Assembly (NCBI GenBank): GCA_002439585.1
Contig: DJOF01000008.1
Coordinates: forward strand, 124,001-188,000
DNA: 64,000 nucleotides
Direction of reading: 5' to 3'
Origin: Bacteroidales bacterium UBA6445
GTDB lineage: Bacteria > Bacteroidota > Bacteroidia > Bacteroidales > UBA932
Position 1 is the first letter of the stretch, and every line of letters begins with the position of its first letter. This document shows, one piece after another, positions 26,301 through 34,709 of the stretch. The position numbers were made by a program, and so were the translations under genes. The notes below the pieces were generated by a model. That model was given only the letters and a program-made list of their open reading frames with translations, was not told where the DNA came from and did not search any database.

Positions 26301-27133
26301 TGATCCGCGACCTTATCAATAATTACTGTATTGCATACAAGGAGGCTGAGGCTGTCAATAAGAGGGAACTTGACAAGGTCAAGATAGGAGATGATCTCGG
26401 CAATGGAGTGATGCAGCTTGCAAAGGTATATGTTGCCAAGAAGAGGAAGATTACAGTCGGTGATAAGATGGCCGGACGTCACGGTAACAAAGGTATTGTT
26501 GCAAAGATTGTTGCAGAAGAGGATATGCCTTTCCTTGAGGATGGTACACCTGTTGATATTGTGCTCAATCCTCTTGGTGTGCCTTCTCGAATGAACTTGG
26601 GTCAGATATACGAGACTGTATTGGGCTGGGCCGGTTCAAGGCTCGGACTGAAGTTCAGTACTCCTATTTTTGATGGCGCAAGTATTGACGAGATCTGCAG
26701 CTATACAGACAAGGCAGGGCTCCCGAGATTCGGTAAGACGCATCTTCGTGACGGTGGTACAGGTGACTGGTTCGACCAGTATGCAACTGTCGGAGTTATC
26801 TATATGATCAAACTTGGTCATATGGTTGATGACAAGATGCATGCAAGGTCTATCGGACCTTATTCTCTCATTACTCAGCAACCTCTTGGAGGTAAGGCTC
26901 AGTTCGGAGGCCAGCGATTCGGAGAGATGGAGGTATGGGCTCTTGAGGCTTTCGGTGCAGCAAATGCGCTTCAGGAGATACTTACAGTCAAGTCCGATGA
27001 CGTGACTGGCAGGTCCAAGACTTACGAGGCAATCGTAAAGGGAGAGCCTATGCCTACACCAGGTATACCCGAATCCCTCAACGTGTTGCTTCATGAGCTT
27101 AGAGGACTCGGACTCAAAGTGACCCTTGACTAA
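23315..27133 (+). CDS. rpoB: DNA-directed RNA polymerase subunit beta
   Basis: A 1272-residue catalytic subunit of RNA polymerase. The rifampicin region is clearly seen (GTSQLSQFMDQTNPLAEVTHKRRLSALGPGGL is its longest conserved stretch, near 470), as are the C-terminal motifs GDKMAGRHGNKG and GGKAQFGGQRFGEMEVWALEA. The rifampicin-region residues are of the sensitive type (D, H and S at the usual places). The start MSNKTTNK at 23315 is chosen over an upstream ATG at 23276 that overlaps the attenuator. It is co-transcribed with rpoC. Confidence 0.98.
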   Translation: MSNKTTNKRINFATSKILEYPDLLEVQLKSFKDFFQLETTPENRKNEGLYQVFQEIFPIEDTRNNYKLEFIDYFIDPPQYSIEECLERGQTYNVPLKAKLRLSCSDPEHEDFDTKVQDVYLGNIPYMTPAGTFVINGSERIIVSQLHRSPGVFFDQTLHANGTKLYSARIIPFKGSWIEFATDINNVMYAYIDRKKKLPVTTLLRAIGYDTDKDIINIFGLAEEIDATAENLEKNKGRKLAAKVLKTWDEDFVDEDTGEVIPIQRTTPVVERGDVIDDDVIAKLKEAEVKTVLLQKDEVSDNEYVIIYNTLHKDPTNTEKEAVNYIYKQLRNSEPPDEATARDVIDKLFFSEKRYDLGIVGRFRLNKKLGLTTDPELRVLTNKDIIEIIKYLIELINSKASVDDIDHLSNRRVRTVGEQLANQFSVGLSRMARTIRERMNVRDSEQFIPIDLINSKTLSSVINSFFGTSQLSQFMDQTNPLAEVTHKRRLSALGPGGLSRDRAGFEVRDVHYTHYGRLCPIESPEGPNIGLISSLCVYAKIDDLGFIETPYREVHNGKVDLSDKGWKFMSAEEEEDKLVSLANVKMADDGTILEDRLQCRLEADFPVVSKDQVDYMDVAPNQMASVAASLIPFLEHDDAHRALMGANMMRQAVPLLKPESPIVGTGLEQRVCEDSRTQVIAERKGEVVYVDANEIHVKYNRTEDEKYVSFSPEITVYKLPIYRRTNQSTTICLKPVVRKGDKVEKGQVLTEGYATQGGELALGRNLMVAFMPWKGYNYEDAIVLSEKMVRWDILTSVHVDEYVTEVRETKRGMEELTSDIPNVSEDATRNLDANGIVRVGAHIEPGDIMVGKITPKGESDPSPEEKLLRAIFGDKAGDVKDASLKANPSLTGTVINTALYAKVAKEGNRKGAKAEQKVKIENIEETFNRKVEALYNKFFEKLVVLAEGKKSAGINDLYGVEIIPEGKSITVNALRSIDFENINSNKWTEDEKTNLMIRDLINNYCIAYKEAEAVNKRELDKVKIGDDLGNGVMQLAKVYVAKKRKITVGDKMAGRHGNKGIVAKIVAEEDMPFLEDGTPVDIVLNPLGVPSRMNLGQIYETVLGWAGSRLGLKFSTPIFDGASIDEICSYTDKAGLPRFGKTHLRDGGTGDWFDQYATVGVIYMIKLGHMVDDKMHARSIGPYSLITQQPLGGKAQFGGQRFGEMEVWALEAFGAANALQEILTVKSDDVTGRSKTYEAIVKGEPMPTPGIPESLNVLLHELRGLGLKVTLD

Positions 27134-27152
27134 TTAATTTATTTGAAAGAAT

Positions 27153-30100
27153 ATGCCAAATTTCAATATAAAGGACAATAAGGTAAGAAGCAATTTCCAG
27201 AGGATCACTATCTCTTTGGCATCGCCTGAGGATATCATCGATAGATCCCATGGAGAAGTCCTCAAACCCGAGACTGTCAACTATAGAACCTACAAGCCAG
27301 AGAGAGACGGACTTTTCTGCGAGAAGATATTTGGTCCGACTAAGGACTACGAATGCTATTGCGGCAAGTACAAGAGAATTAGGTATCGCGGTATTGTGTG
27401 CGATCGCTGTGGAGTAGAGGTTACCGAGAAGAAAGTCCGCAGGGAGAGGATGGGACATATATCCCTGACTGTGCCTGTAGCTCATATCTGGTATTTCAAG
27501 TCCGCTCCTAACAAGATCTCAGCTGTGCTCGGAGTGCCTGCCAAGAAGCTCGAGTCTGTGATATATTACGAGAAATATATCGTAATCCGCCCTGGTGAGA
27601 CTGGTCTTAACAAACTTGACCTGCTCACAGAGGACGAGTATCTCGATATACAGGCCAAGTTCCCAGATAATGAGAATCTTCCAGATGATGACCCCAACAA
27701 GTTTATCGCAAAGATGGGTGCGGAAGGTATATATGACCTTCTTAAGGAGATTGATGTAGATGCACTTGCCAAGCAACTTCGTGAATCCATGGCAAAGGAG
27801 ACCTCGCAGCAGAGAAGAGCAGAGACTCTGAAGCGACTTGGAGTAGTGAAGTGGTTTGAGGAGTCGAAGGGAGTCAATCGTCCGGAATGGATGATAATGA
27901 AGGTGATACCGGTCATTCCACCGGATCTCCGACCTCTTGTTCCTCTTGACGGTGGACGTTTCGCAACTTCTGACTTGAATGATCTTTACAGAAGGGTTAT
28001 TATCCGCAACAATCGTCTCAAGAGGCTCATAGAGATCAAGGCTCCTGAGGTTATTCTCCGCAACGAGAAACGTATGCTTCAGGAGGCAGTCGACTCTCTG
28101 TTCGACAACTCTAAGAAGTCAAGTGCAGTCAAGAGTGAGTCCAACAGGGCTCTTAAATCCTTGTCTGATAGCCTTAAAGGTAAGCAGGGTCGTTTCCGTC
28201 AGAACCTTCTCGGAAAGCGTGTTGACTATTCTGCACGTTCTGTGATCGTTGTAGGTCCTGAACTTCAGATGCACGAATGCGGTCTTCCGAAGTTCATGGC
28301 TGCAGAACTCTACAAACCGTTTATCATAAGGAAACTTATTGAGAGGGGAGTAGTCAAGACTGTGAAGTCTGCAAAGAAGATAGTAGACCGTAAGGATCCT
28401 GTCATATGGGATATCCTTGAGAACGTGATGAAAGGTCATCCTGTCCTTCTTAACCGTGCACCTACCCTTCACAGGCTTGGTATCCAGGCTTTCCAGCCTA
28501 GGATGATAGAGGGTAAGGCCATACAGCTCCATCCTCTTGCATGTACGGCGTTCAATGCGGACTTCGATGGAGACCAGATGGCCGTCCACCTTCCGCTCAG
28601 CAATGCGGCCGTGATGGAGGCTCAGCTCCTCATGCTTGGCTCGCAGAATATCCTCAATCCTGCCAACGGTACTCCTATTACCGTACCTTCACAGGATATG
28701 GTACTCGGACTCTACTATATTACTAAGGCCAGACCTGGAGTAAAGGGGGAGGGGATGAAGTTCTATGGCCCGGAGGAGGTTATCGTAGCCCTTAATGAGA
28801 AGGCAATCGATCTTCATGCTAAGATAAGTGTCAGGCTGCCTGTAGACAAGCAGGATGCTTCCAAAGGAATGCAGATGGTAGAGACTACTCCTGGCAGAAT
28901 CATAGTGAACCAGTACGTTCCGGAGGAAGTCCACTATGTCAACGATGTGCTTGGCAAGAAAGCACTGAGAAAGATCATTACAGAGGTCATTAAGAGCACA
29001 GGTGTTTCTCGTACTGCACATTTCCTTGACGATATCAAGAATCTCGGATATGACAGAGCCTTCAGAGCCGGTATCTCTTTCAACCTTGGCGATGTGCTTA
29101 TCCCTGCAGAGAAATACAAGCTTATCGACGAAGGCTACAAGCAGGTTGAAGAGATCAAGAACAACTATGCGATGGGCTTTATCACCAACAACGAGCGTTA
29201 CAACAAGGTGATTGACCTGTGGACATCCATAGACAACAAGCTTACCGGTATAGTTGAGAAACAGATTTCTGCAGATCAGCAGGGCTTTAATCCTGTATAC
29301 ATGATGCTTGATTCCGGAGCCCGTGGTTCGACACAGCAGATCAAGCAGCTTTGCGGTATGCGAGGCCTTATGGCTAAACCCCAGAAGTCTGGAGCTGCCG
29401 GAGCCGAGATTATAGAGAATCCTATCGTGTCCAACCTTAAGGAAGGAATGACAGTGCTTGAGTACTTCATCTCTACCCACGGTGCACGTAAGGGTCTTGC
29501 CGATACCGCCCTCAAGACGGCCGATGCAGGATACCTCACAAGGCGTCTGGTGGATGTTTCCCATGATGTCATCATAAACGAGGAGGACTGCGGCACTCTA
29601 AGAGGTCTTATAGCGACTGCTATCAAGAATAAAGATGAGGTTGTAGAGTCCCTTGGCGAGAGGATTCTCGGTAGGACATCTGTTCACGACATCTTCAATC
29701 CTATCACCGGAGAACTCATAATCAAGGCCGGTGAGGAGATCAGAGAGGCTACAGCCAACCTTATTGATTCCCTTCCTATAGAACAGGTCGAGATTCGTTC
29801 TGTACTTACCTGCGAATCCCGCAAGGGAGTCTGTGCAAAGTGTTACGGACGCAACCTTGCGACAAGCCGTATGGTTGAACAGGGTGAGGTTGTCGGTGTT
29901 ATTGCCGCACAGTCCATCGGTGAGCCTGGTACGCAGCTTACTCTCCGTACTTTCCACGTCGGTGGTACGGCTTCAAGTACGGCTGCAGACTCTTCTATAG
30001 AGTCCAAGTATGACGGAAAGCTTCAGTTTGATGAACTTAGGACTTTGGAGAGAGTTACTGATGACGGTGAGAAACAGCTTGTTGTAGTCAGCCGAATGAC

Positions 30101-31403
30101 GGAACTCCGTATTATAGATGAGAATACCGGCATTACTTTCTCTACCTACGATGTGCCTTACGGCTCAGTTCTTTACAAGAAAGACGGAGACAATGTCAAG
30201 AAGGGTGATCTGATCTGCGAATGGGATCCGTACAATGCCATAACCATTGTTGAGACTGCCGGTACGGTACGCTTCGACAATATGATTGGCGGTGTTACCT
30301 TCCGTGAAGAGTCAGCAGACGAGTATTCCAACAACAAGGACAAAGTCATCATCGAGGCAAAGGACAAGACCAAGAACCCTTCAATCTTGATCGTCGATGA
30401 TGCAGGAGAAGTGCTTAAGCAGTACAACCTCCCTGTTGGTGCGCATGTCCCTGTCGCTGACGGATCTAAGGTCAAAATCGGTGACGTTATCATCAAGATC
30501 CCTCGTGCGATCGGCAAGTCAAACGATATTACCGGAGGTCTTCCCCGTGTTACCGAGCTCTTTGAAGCCAGGACTCCTTCAAGCCCTGCGATCATTTCAG
30601 AGATCAATGGTGAAGTTCTCATGGGTAAGATCAAGAGAGGTAACAGGGAGATCATTGTCAAGAATAAGTCAGGAGTGCAGAAATCCTATCTTGTTCCCCT
30701 TACAAAGCAGATCCTTGTACAGGAGAATGACTATGTGAAAGCTGGTTCTCGACTCTCTGACGGTGGAGTTTCTCCTACAGATATATTGAACGTGCTCGGT
30801 CCTGTTAAGGCTCAGGAGTATATTGTCAATGAAGTACAGGCTGTCTACCGTCTTCAGGGTGTGAAGATCAATGACAAGCACTTCGAGATCATCGTAAGGC
30901 AGATGATGCGTAAGGTTCAGGTCAACGATCCTGGTGACACAGAGTTCCTTCCCGAGGAGCTTGTGGACAAGTGGAAGTTCATGGACGTCAACGATGACAT
31001 TTATGGCAAGTACTTTATACTTGATGCCGGTGATTCCGAGAGATACAAGGCAGGAGACATTATTCCGGCCCGAGAGATGCGCAACGAGAATGCCTCTCTC
31101 GAGAGACAAGGTCACAAGATGATGGCAGTACGTGAGGCTCGTCCTGCAACTGCAAGTCAGGTACTTCAGGGTATCACAAGGGCAGCACTCAAGACTGACA
31201 GCTTCATATCGGCAGCCTCATTCCAGGAGACTACGAAAGTCCTTAGCGAAGCCGCCATACGCGGACGCAAGGATGACCTTGAGGGTCTTAAGGAAAATGT
31301 AATCTGCGGTCACCTGATACCTGCCGGAACAGGTCAGAAAGAATATCAGGATATCGTAGTAAGCAGCAAAGAAGACTATCTGAAGGAAATGAATGACCTT
31401 TAG
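27153..31403 (+). CDS. rpoC: DNA-directed RNA polymerase subunit beta'
   Basis: A 1416-residue catalytic subunit. The N-terminal zinc ribbon (CYCGKYKRIRYRGIVCDRCG) appears near residues 67-86. The catalytic magnesium loop NADFDGDQM is at 468-476 with Asp470, 472 and 474. A second zinc site lies near 888-906 (CESRKGVCAKCYG). The length is typical of Bacteroidota. It follows rpoB by 19 bases and is closed by a strong terminator, so the following Fe-S gene cluster is independent. Confidence 0.98.
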   Translation: MPNFNIKDNKVRSNFQRITISLASPEDIIDRSHGEVLKPETVNYRTYKPERDGLFCEKIFGPTKDYECYCGKYKRIRYRGIVCDRCGVEVTEKKVRRERMGHISLTVPVAHIWYFKSAPNKISAVLGVPAKKLESVIYYEKYIVIRPGETGLNKLDLLTEDEYLDIQAKFPDNENLPDDDPNKFIAKMGAEGIYDLLKEIDVDALAKQLRESMAKETSQQRRAETLKRLGVVKWFEESKGVNRPEWMIMKVIPVIPPDLRPLVPLDGGRFATSDLNDLYRRVIIRNNRLKRLIEIKAPEVILRNEKRMLQEAVDSLFDNSKKSSAVKSESNRALKSLSDSLKGKQGRFRQNLLGKRVDYSARSVIVVGPELQMHECGLPKFMAAELYKPFIIRKLIERGVVKTVKSAKKIVDRKDPVIWDILENVMKGHPVLLNRAPTLHRLGIQAFQPRMIEGKAIQLHPLACTAFNADFDGDQMAVHLPLSNAAVMEAQLLMLGSQNILNPANGTPITVPSQDMVLGLYYITKARPGVKGEGMKFYGPEEVIVALNEKAIDLHAKISVRLPVDKQDASKGMQMVETTPGRIIVNQYVPEEVHYVNDVLGKKALRKIITEVIKSTGVSRTAHFLDDIKNLGYDRAFRAGISFNLGDVLIPAEKYKLIDEGYKQVEEIKNNYAMGFITNNERYNKVIDLWTSIDNKLTGIVEKQISADQQGFNPVYMMLDSGARGSTQQIKQLCGMRGLMAKPQKSGAAGAEIIENPIVSNLKEGMTVLEYFISTHGARKGLADTALKTADAGYLTRRLVDVSHDVIINEEDCGTLRGLIATAIKNKDEVVESLGERILGRTSVHDIFNPITGELIIKAGEEIREATANLIDSLPIEQVEIRSVLTCESRKGVCAKCYGRNLATSRMVEQGEVVGVIAAQSIGEPGTQLTLRTFHVGGTASSTAADSSIESKYDGKLQFDELRTLERVTDDGEKQLVVVSRMTELRIIDENTGITFSTYDVPYGSVLYKKDGDNVKKGDLICEWDPYNAITIVETAGTVRFDNMIGGVTFREESADEYSNNKDKVIIEAKDKTKNPSILIVDDAGEVLKQYNLPVGAHVPVADGSKVKIGDVIIKIPRAIGKSNDITGGLPRVTELFEARTPSSPAIISEINGEVLMGKIKRGNREIIVKNKSGVQKSYLVPLTKQILVQENDYVKAGSRLSDGGVSPTDILNVLGPVKAQEYIVNEVQAVYRLQGVKINDKHFEIIVRQMMRKVQVNDPGDTEFLPEELVDKWKFMDVNDDIYGKYFILDAGDSERYKAGDIIPAREMRNENASLERQGHKMMAVREARPATASQVLQGITRAALKTDSFISAASFQETTKVLSEAAIRGRKDDLEGLKENVICGHLIPAGTGQKEYQDIVVSSKEDYLKEMNDL

Positions 31404-31440
31404 GAGCAGTTGATTCTGCTGACTAATGCAATCAATGCGG

Positions 31441-31475
31441 GCGGGAGTGGCTACAAGGCTATTCCCGCTCGTTTT
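31441..31475 (+). terminator. rho-independent terminator after rpoC
   Basis: GCGGGAGTGGC (31441-31451) and GCTATTCCCGC (31458-31468) form an 11-bp stem with two G-T pairs and a 6-base loop, followed by TCGTTTT. It closes the rpoBC transcript. Confidence 0.85.
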
Positions 31476-31659
31476 GTATATAGAAATTGTTTGAAATTTA
31501 TTCAAACGCTATCTTTTAAGGGTTTATTTATCTGCCTCGTCAGATCTTTGCACAGAATTCTCATCAGTCGTGTACATCCAGTACACTCTTCCATAAGAAA
31601 TTTATACTCGGGGATCAAAGACAAATCTGATGCGGCTTATTTTTTATGCTTCAAGATAG

Positions 31660-31688
31660 CTTCTTATAATGAAATAAATTTTATAAGA
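31660..31688. repeat. 20-mer with dyad symmetry, copy 2 (upstream of the Fe-S operon)
   Basis: The 20 bases at 31660-31679 are identical to 7734-7753. Here the dyad is TCTTATAA (31662-31669) and TTATAAGA (31681-31688). It ends 18 bases before the -7 box of the operon at 31753, so it would cover the -33 region, which suggests an operator. The rest of the gap 31476-31752 shows no other feature; a 105-codon open frame there is not credible as a gene. Confidence 0.5.
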
Positions 31689-31706
31689 TGTCTTAAGGAA
31701 TCGGAC

Positions 31707-31714
31707 TATATTTG
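31707..31714 (+). promoter_or_regulatory. -7 promoter box of the Fe-S/ECF/DXS-like operon
   Basis: TATATTTG matches TAnnTTTG and lies 38 bases before the start codon. No TTG is found at the usual -33 distance. The dyad 20-mer occupies that region instead. Confidence 0.5.
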
Positions 31715-31752
31715 CATATTGAAATAACATATATGGCTTTCTTAACAATCTA

Positions 31753-33291
31753 ATGATTATGCTACGAAAGACAAGAATAATTTTGGCAGTGGCGGTCTTT
31801 GTGCTGATTACAGGTCTGTTTCTTGACTTTACGGGAACACTGCATGTCTGGTTCGGCTTTCTTGCCAAGATCCAATTTCTGCCAGCGCTATTGGCTCTGA
31901 ATGTTGCTATAGTGGTTGTTCTGCTACTGCTTACACTAATATTCGGACGTATTTACTGCTCGGTAATATGCCCTCTTGGAATTTTTCAGGATCTTGTGTC
32001 ACACGTTAGCAGCTTCCGCAAGAAGAAGAGATACCGTTTCTCCTATTCTCCGGCCAAGTCTTGGCTAAGATACGGACTACTTGCCCTGTTCATAGTGGCT
32101 CTCATTGCCGGTGTTGGGTCTTTTGTGGCCTTGCTTGCTCCATACAGTGCATATGGAAGGATAGTCTCCAATCTGTTCGCCCCAATCTATACAGGTGTCA
32201 ACAATCTTATGGCAATGTTTGCTGAGAGGATTGGAAGCTATGCTTTCTACGAAAGAGATATATGGATTCGTAGTCTGCCTACATTCATCATAGCTGCGGT
32301 TACATTCGTGGTCATCGCAGTACTTGCTTGGAGAGACGGCCGTACATATTGCAATACTATATGCCCAGTCGGAACTGTCCTTAGTTTCTTTGCCCGCTTT
32401 TCATGGCTTAAGGTAAGGATTGATGTGGACAAATGTAACAAGTGTAGTCTTTGCTCTCGGGTGTGCAAGGCATCATGCATTGACTATAAAAATCACAGAG
32501 TGGATTATTCAAGATGCGTGGTGTGTGGCAACTGTATTGGAAATTGCCACAAGGAGGCTATCTCTTATGGCCGTCCGGACAAGGAGGGGAAGACTTCTCC
32601 CACAAATGAAATGGCTGCATCAGTCTCCAATAGTGCAATGGCAGACAGTGGTTCAACGACTGACACTTCAAGGCGTAATTTTCTCTTCGGGCTGTTTGCA
32701 TTCACAGCAACAGCTGCTATAGCGCAGGAGAAGAAGAAGGTTGATGGGGGACTTGCAGTTATTGAGGATAAAGTCGCTCCGGACAGGAATACTCCTCTTA
32801 CGCCTCCAGGCTCCATGTCAGCATCCAATATGGCCTCTCATTGCACAGGATGCCAATTGTGCGTCTCGGTGTGTCCAAATGATGTGCTAAGACCTTCTGG
32901 AGACATTATGAGGCTTATGCAACCGACAATGTCTTATGAGAGAGGGTATTGCCGTCCCGAATGCACTAAGTGCAGCAGTGTCTGTCCCACAGGAGCAATC
33001 CGTCCGATTACAAAGGAAGAGAAATCCTCTATTCAGCTTGGTCATGCTGTATGGATTAGGAAAAACTGTATTCCTGTCACAGACGGAGTCTCTTGTGGCA
33101 ATTGCGCAAGACACTGTCCTAGTGGAGCAATATCTATGGTAAGAATGGATAAGAATGACCCGCATTCGCTCAGAATTCCGGCAGTAAATACGAGTAGATG
33201 TATCGGCTGCGGGGCTTGTGAAAATCTTTGCCCAGCCCGTCCTTTCAGTGCAATCTATGTTGAGGGACATGAAGTTCACAGTGTTGTTTAG
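31753..33291 (+). CDS. NapH-NapG-like fusion: membrane polyferredoxin with internal Tat signal
   Basis: A 512-residue Fe-S membrane protein I read as two fused modules. Residues 1-215 are NapH-like: about four to five membrane helices and two CxxxCP motifs (69-74, 200-205), then two ferredoxin cysteine sets (228-238 and 255-265). A Ser-rich linker follows, then a twin-arginine signal (SRRNFLFGLF, Arg307-Arg308) with a hydrophobic stretch to about 324. The rest is NapG-like with four cysteine clusters (364-374, 400-411, 448-455, 483-493). NapH/NapG pass electrons from quinol to a periplasmic partner, so menaquinol-linked electron transfer is plausible. It is the first gene of a five-gene operon; the next gene is 20 bases away. 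Confidence 0.85.
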   Translation: MIMLRKTRIILAVAVFVLITGLFLDFTGTLHVWFGFLAKIQFLPALLALNVAIVVVLLLLTLIFGRIYCSVICPLGIFQDLVSHVSSFRKKKRYRFSYSPAKSWLRYGLLALFIVALIAGVGSFVALLAPYSAYGRIVSNLFAPIYTGVNNLMAMFAERIGSYAFYERDIWIRSLPTFIIAAVTFVVIAVLAWRDGRTYCNTICPVGTVLSFFARFSWLKVRIDVDKCNKCSLCSRVCKASCIDYKNHRVDYSRCVVCGNCIGNCHKEAISYGRPDKEGKTSPTNEMAASVSNSAMADSGSTTDTSRRNFLFGLFAFTATAAIAQEKKKVDGGLAVIEDKVAPDRNTPLTPPGSMSASNMASHCTGCQLCVSVCPNDVLRPSGDIMRLMQPTMSYERGYCRPECTKCSSVCPTGAIRPITKEEKSSIQLGHAVWIRKNCIPVTDGVSCGNCARHCPSGAISMVRMDKNDPHSLRIPAVNTSRCIGCGACENLCPARPFSAIYVEGHEVHSVV

Positions 33292-33311
33292 ATTTTTCAG
33301 TCAAGAAGATT

Positions 33312-34709
33312 ATGGCAAAAGATATCAATAGAAGGGATTTCTTCAAAGTCATCGGAGCAAGTGCATTGTCGACTTCAGCTCTTCTGTCATCTTGCAGAAG
33401 GGGAGGCAATGATGTAGCTTCTGAGGAAGAACCGGATAAAGATAAGATGACATACCGTGTCAATCCCAAGACTGGAGAGAAGGTGTCGATACTCGGCTAT
33501 GGAATGATGCGCCTTCCTGTCGTGGATGGAGGAGGTGTACAGAATAATCAGGATGCACCGATTGATCAGGATATGGTCAACAGGCAGATTGACTATGCAC
33601 TTGCCCATGGCCTCAATTATATAGACACGTCTCCTGCTTATTGTAAGGGGCAGTCAGAGCAAGCGACAGGCATAGCTCTGCATCGTCATGACAGATCGGA
33701 ATATTTCATAGCAACGAAACTTTCCAATTTCTCGCCGCAGACGTGGAGTCGGGAGGCTTCTATGGAAATGTTTGAGAACTCGTTGAAGGAGCTTCAGGTG
33801 GATTATGTCGACTATCTGCTGCTTCATGCAATCGGAATGGGGGCCAACGGAATGTCCGATTTCTATAGCAGGTATATAGACAACGGGATTCTCGACTGGC
33901 TCGTGGAACAGCGTGAGAAAGGCCGTATACGCAATTTGGGATTCTCATATCATGGTGATATACATGTATTTGATCTTGCTCTTAAGTGGCATGACGAAGG
34001 TCGATACCATTGGGATTTTGCACAGATAGAGCTCAATTATCTTGATTGGAATTATGCTGACGAGATAAATAATCGCAATACTGATGCGGTCTACCTGTAT
34101 GGCGAGCTACACAAGCGCAATATACCGGCCGTGATTATGGAGCCTCTTCTTGGAGGTCGTCTTGCCAAGATGCCCGACAATATCGTGGCGAAGATGAAGG
34201 AAAGAGAGCCTGAAAGCACAGTGGCAAGTTGGGCATTCCGTTTTGCGGGTACTCCCGACGGAGTGCTTACAGTGCTCAGTGGCATGACATATATGGAGAA
34301 TCTACGTGAGAATCTCCGCACTTATTCACCTTTGCGGCCTATCACTGAGGAAGAAAACGCTTTCCTTATGCAGATTGCGGATGATATATACAATCTCAAG
34401 ACAATTCCCTGCAACGAATGCAACTATTGCATGCCATGTCCTTACGGTATCAATATTCCGGCGGTCTTCTCTCATTATAACAAATGTATAAAAGAGGGGA
34501 ATCTTCCAAGCAGACAGGAGGACCCGGATTACAGAAGGGCAAGAAGGGCTTTCCTGATAAGCTACGATAGGGATGTCCCGAAGTTGCGACAGGCAAACCA
34601 TTGCATATGCTGTGGACAGTGCGTTCCCCATTGCCCGCAGCGTATAGCTATCCCACGGGAGATGAGAAAGATAGATAGATATACCGAAAAGCTAAAACAG
34701 AACGGATAA
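33312..34709 (+). CDS. Tat-exported lipoprotein aldo/keto reductase with two Fe-S cysteine clusters
   Basis: A 465-residue oxidoreductase of the aldo/keto-reductase plus 4Fe-4S type. The N-terminus NRRDFFKVIG is a twin-arginine signal and LLSSC (Cys28) a lipobox, so the enzyme should be exported folded and lipid-anchored. The barrel has LGYGMMRLP, YIDTSPAY (catalytic Asp/Tyr region), the ATK Lys segment and LLLHAIG. Two cysteine groups follow: C367-C370-C373-C376 and C431-C434-C437-C441. A folded, cofactor-bearing enzyme fits Tat export. It probably takes electrons from the NapH-NapG protein; this is inference. It overlaps the next gene by one base (TAATG). Confidence 0.88.
   Translation: MAKDINRRDFFKVIGASALSTSALLSSCRRGGNDVASEEEPDKDKMTYRVNPKTGEKVSILGYGMMRLPVVDGGGVQNNQDAPIDQDMVNRQIDYALAHGLNYIDTSPAYCKGQSEQATGIALHRHDRSEYFIATKLSNFSPQTWSREASMEMFENSLKELQVDYVDYLLLHAIGMGANGMSDFYSRYIDNGILDWLVEQREKGRIRNLGFSYHGDIHVFDLALKWHDEGRYHWDFAQIELNYLDWNYADEINNRNTDAVYLYGELHKRNIPAVIMEPLLGGRLAKMPDNIVAKMKEREPESTVASWAFRFAGTPDGVLTVLSGMTYMENLRENLRTYSPLRPITEEENAFLMQIADDIYNLKTIPCNECNYCMPCPYGINIPAVFSHYNKCIKEGNLPSRQEDPDYRRARRAFLISYDRDVPKLRQANHCICCGQCVPHCPQRIAIPREMRKIDRYTEKLKQNG

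Noticed and set aside
28689..29564. 291-codon open frame antisense to rpoC
   Set aside because: Shadow of a long conserved gene on the other strand; no family resemblance.
31410..31727. 105-codon open frame after rpoC
   Set aside because: It spans the rpoC terminator and the promoter region of the next operon, and its composition is unlike neighbouring proteins.
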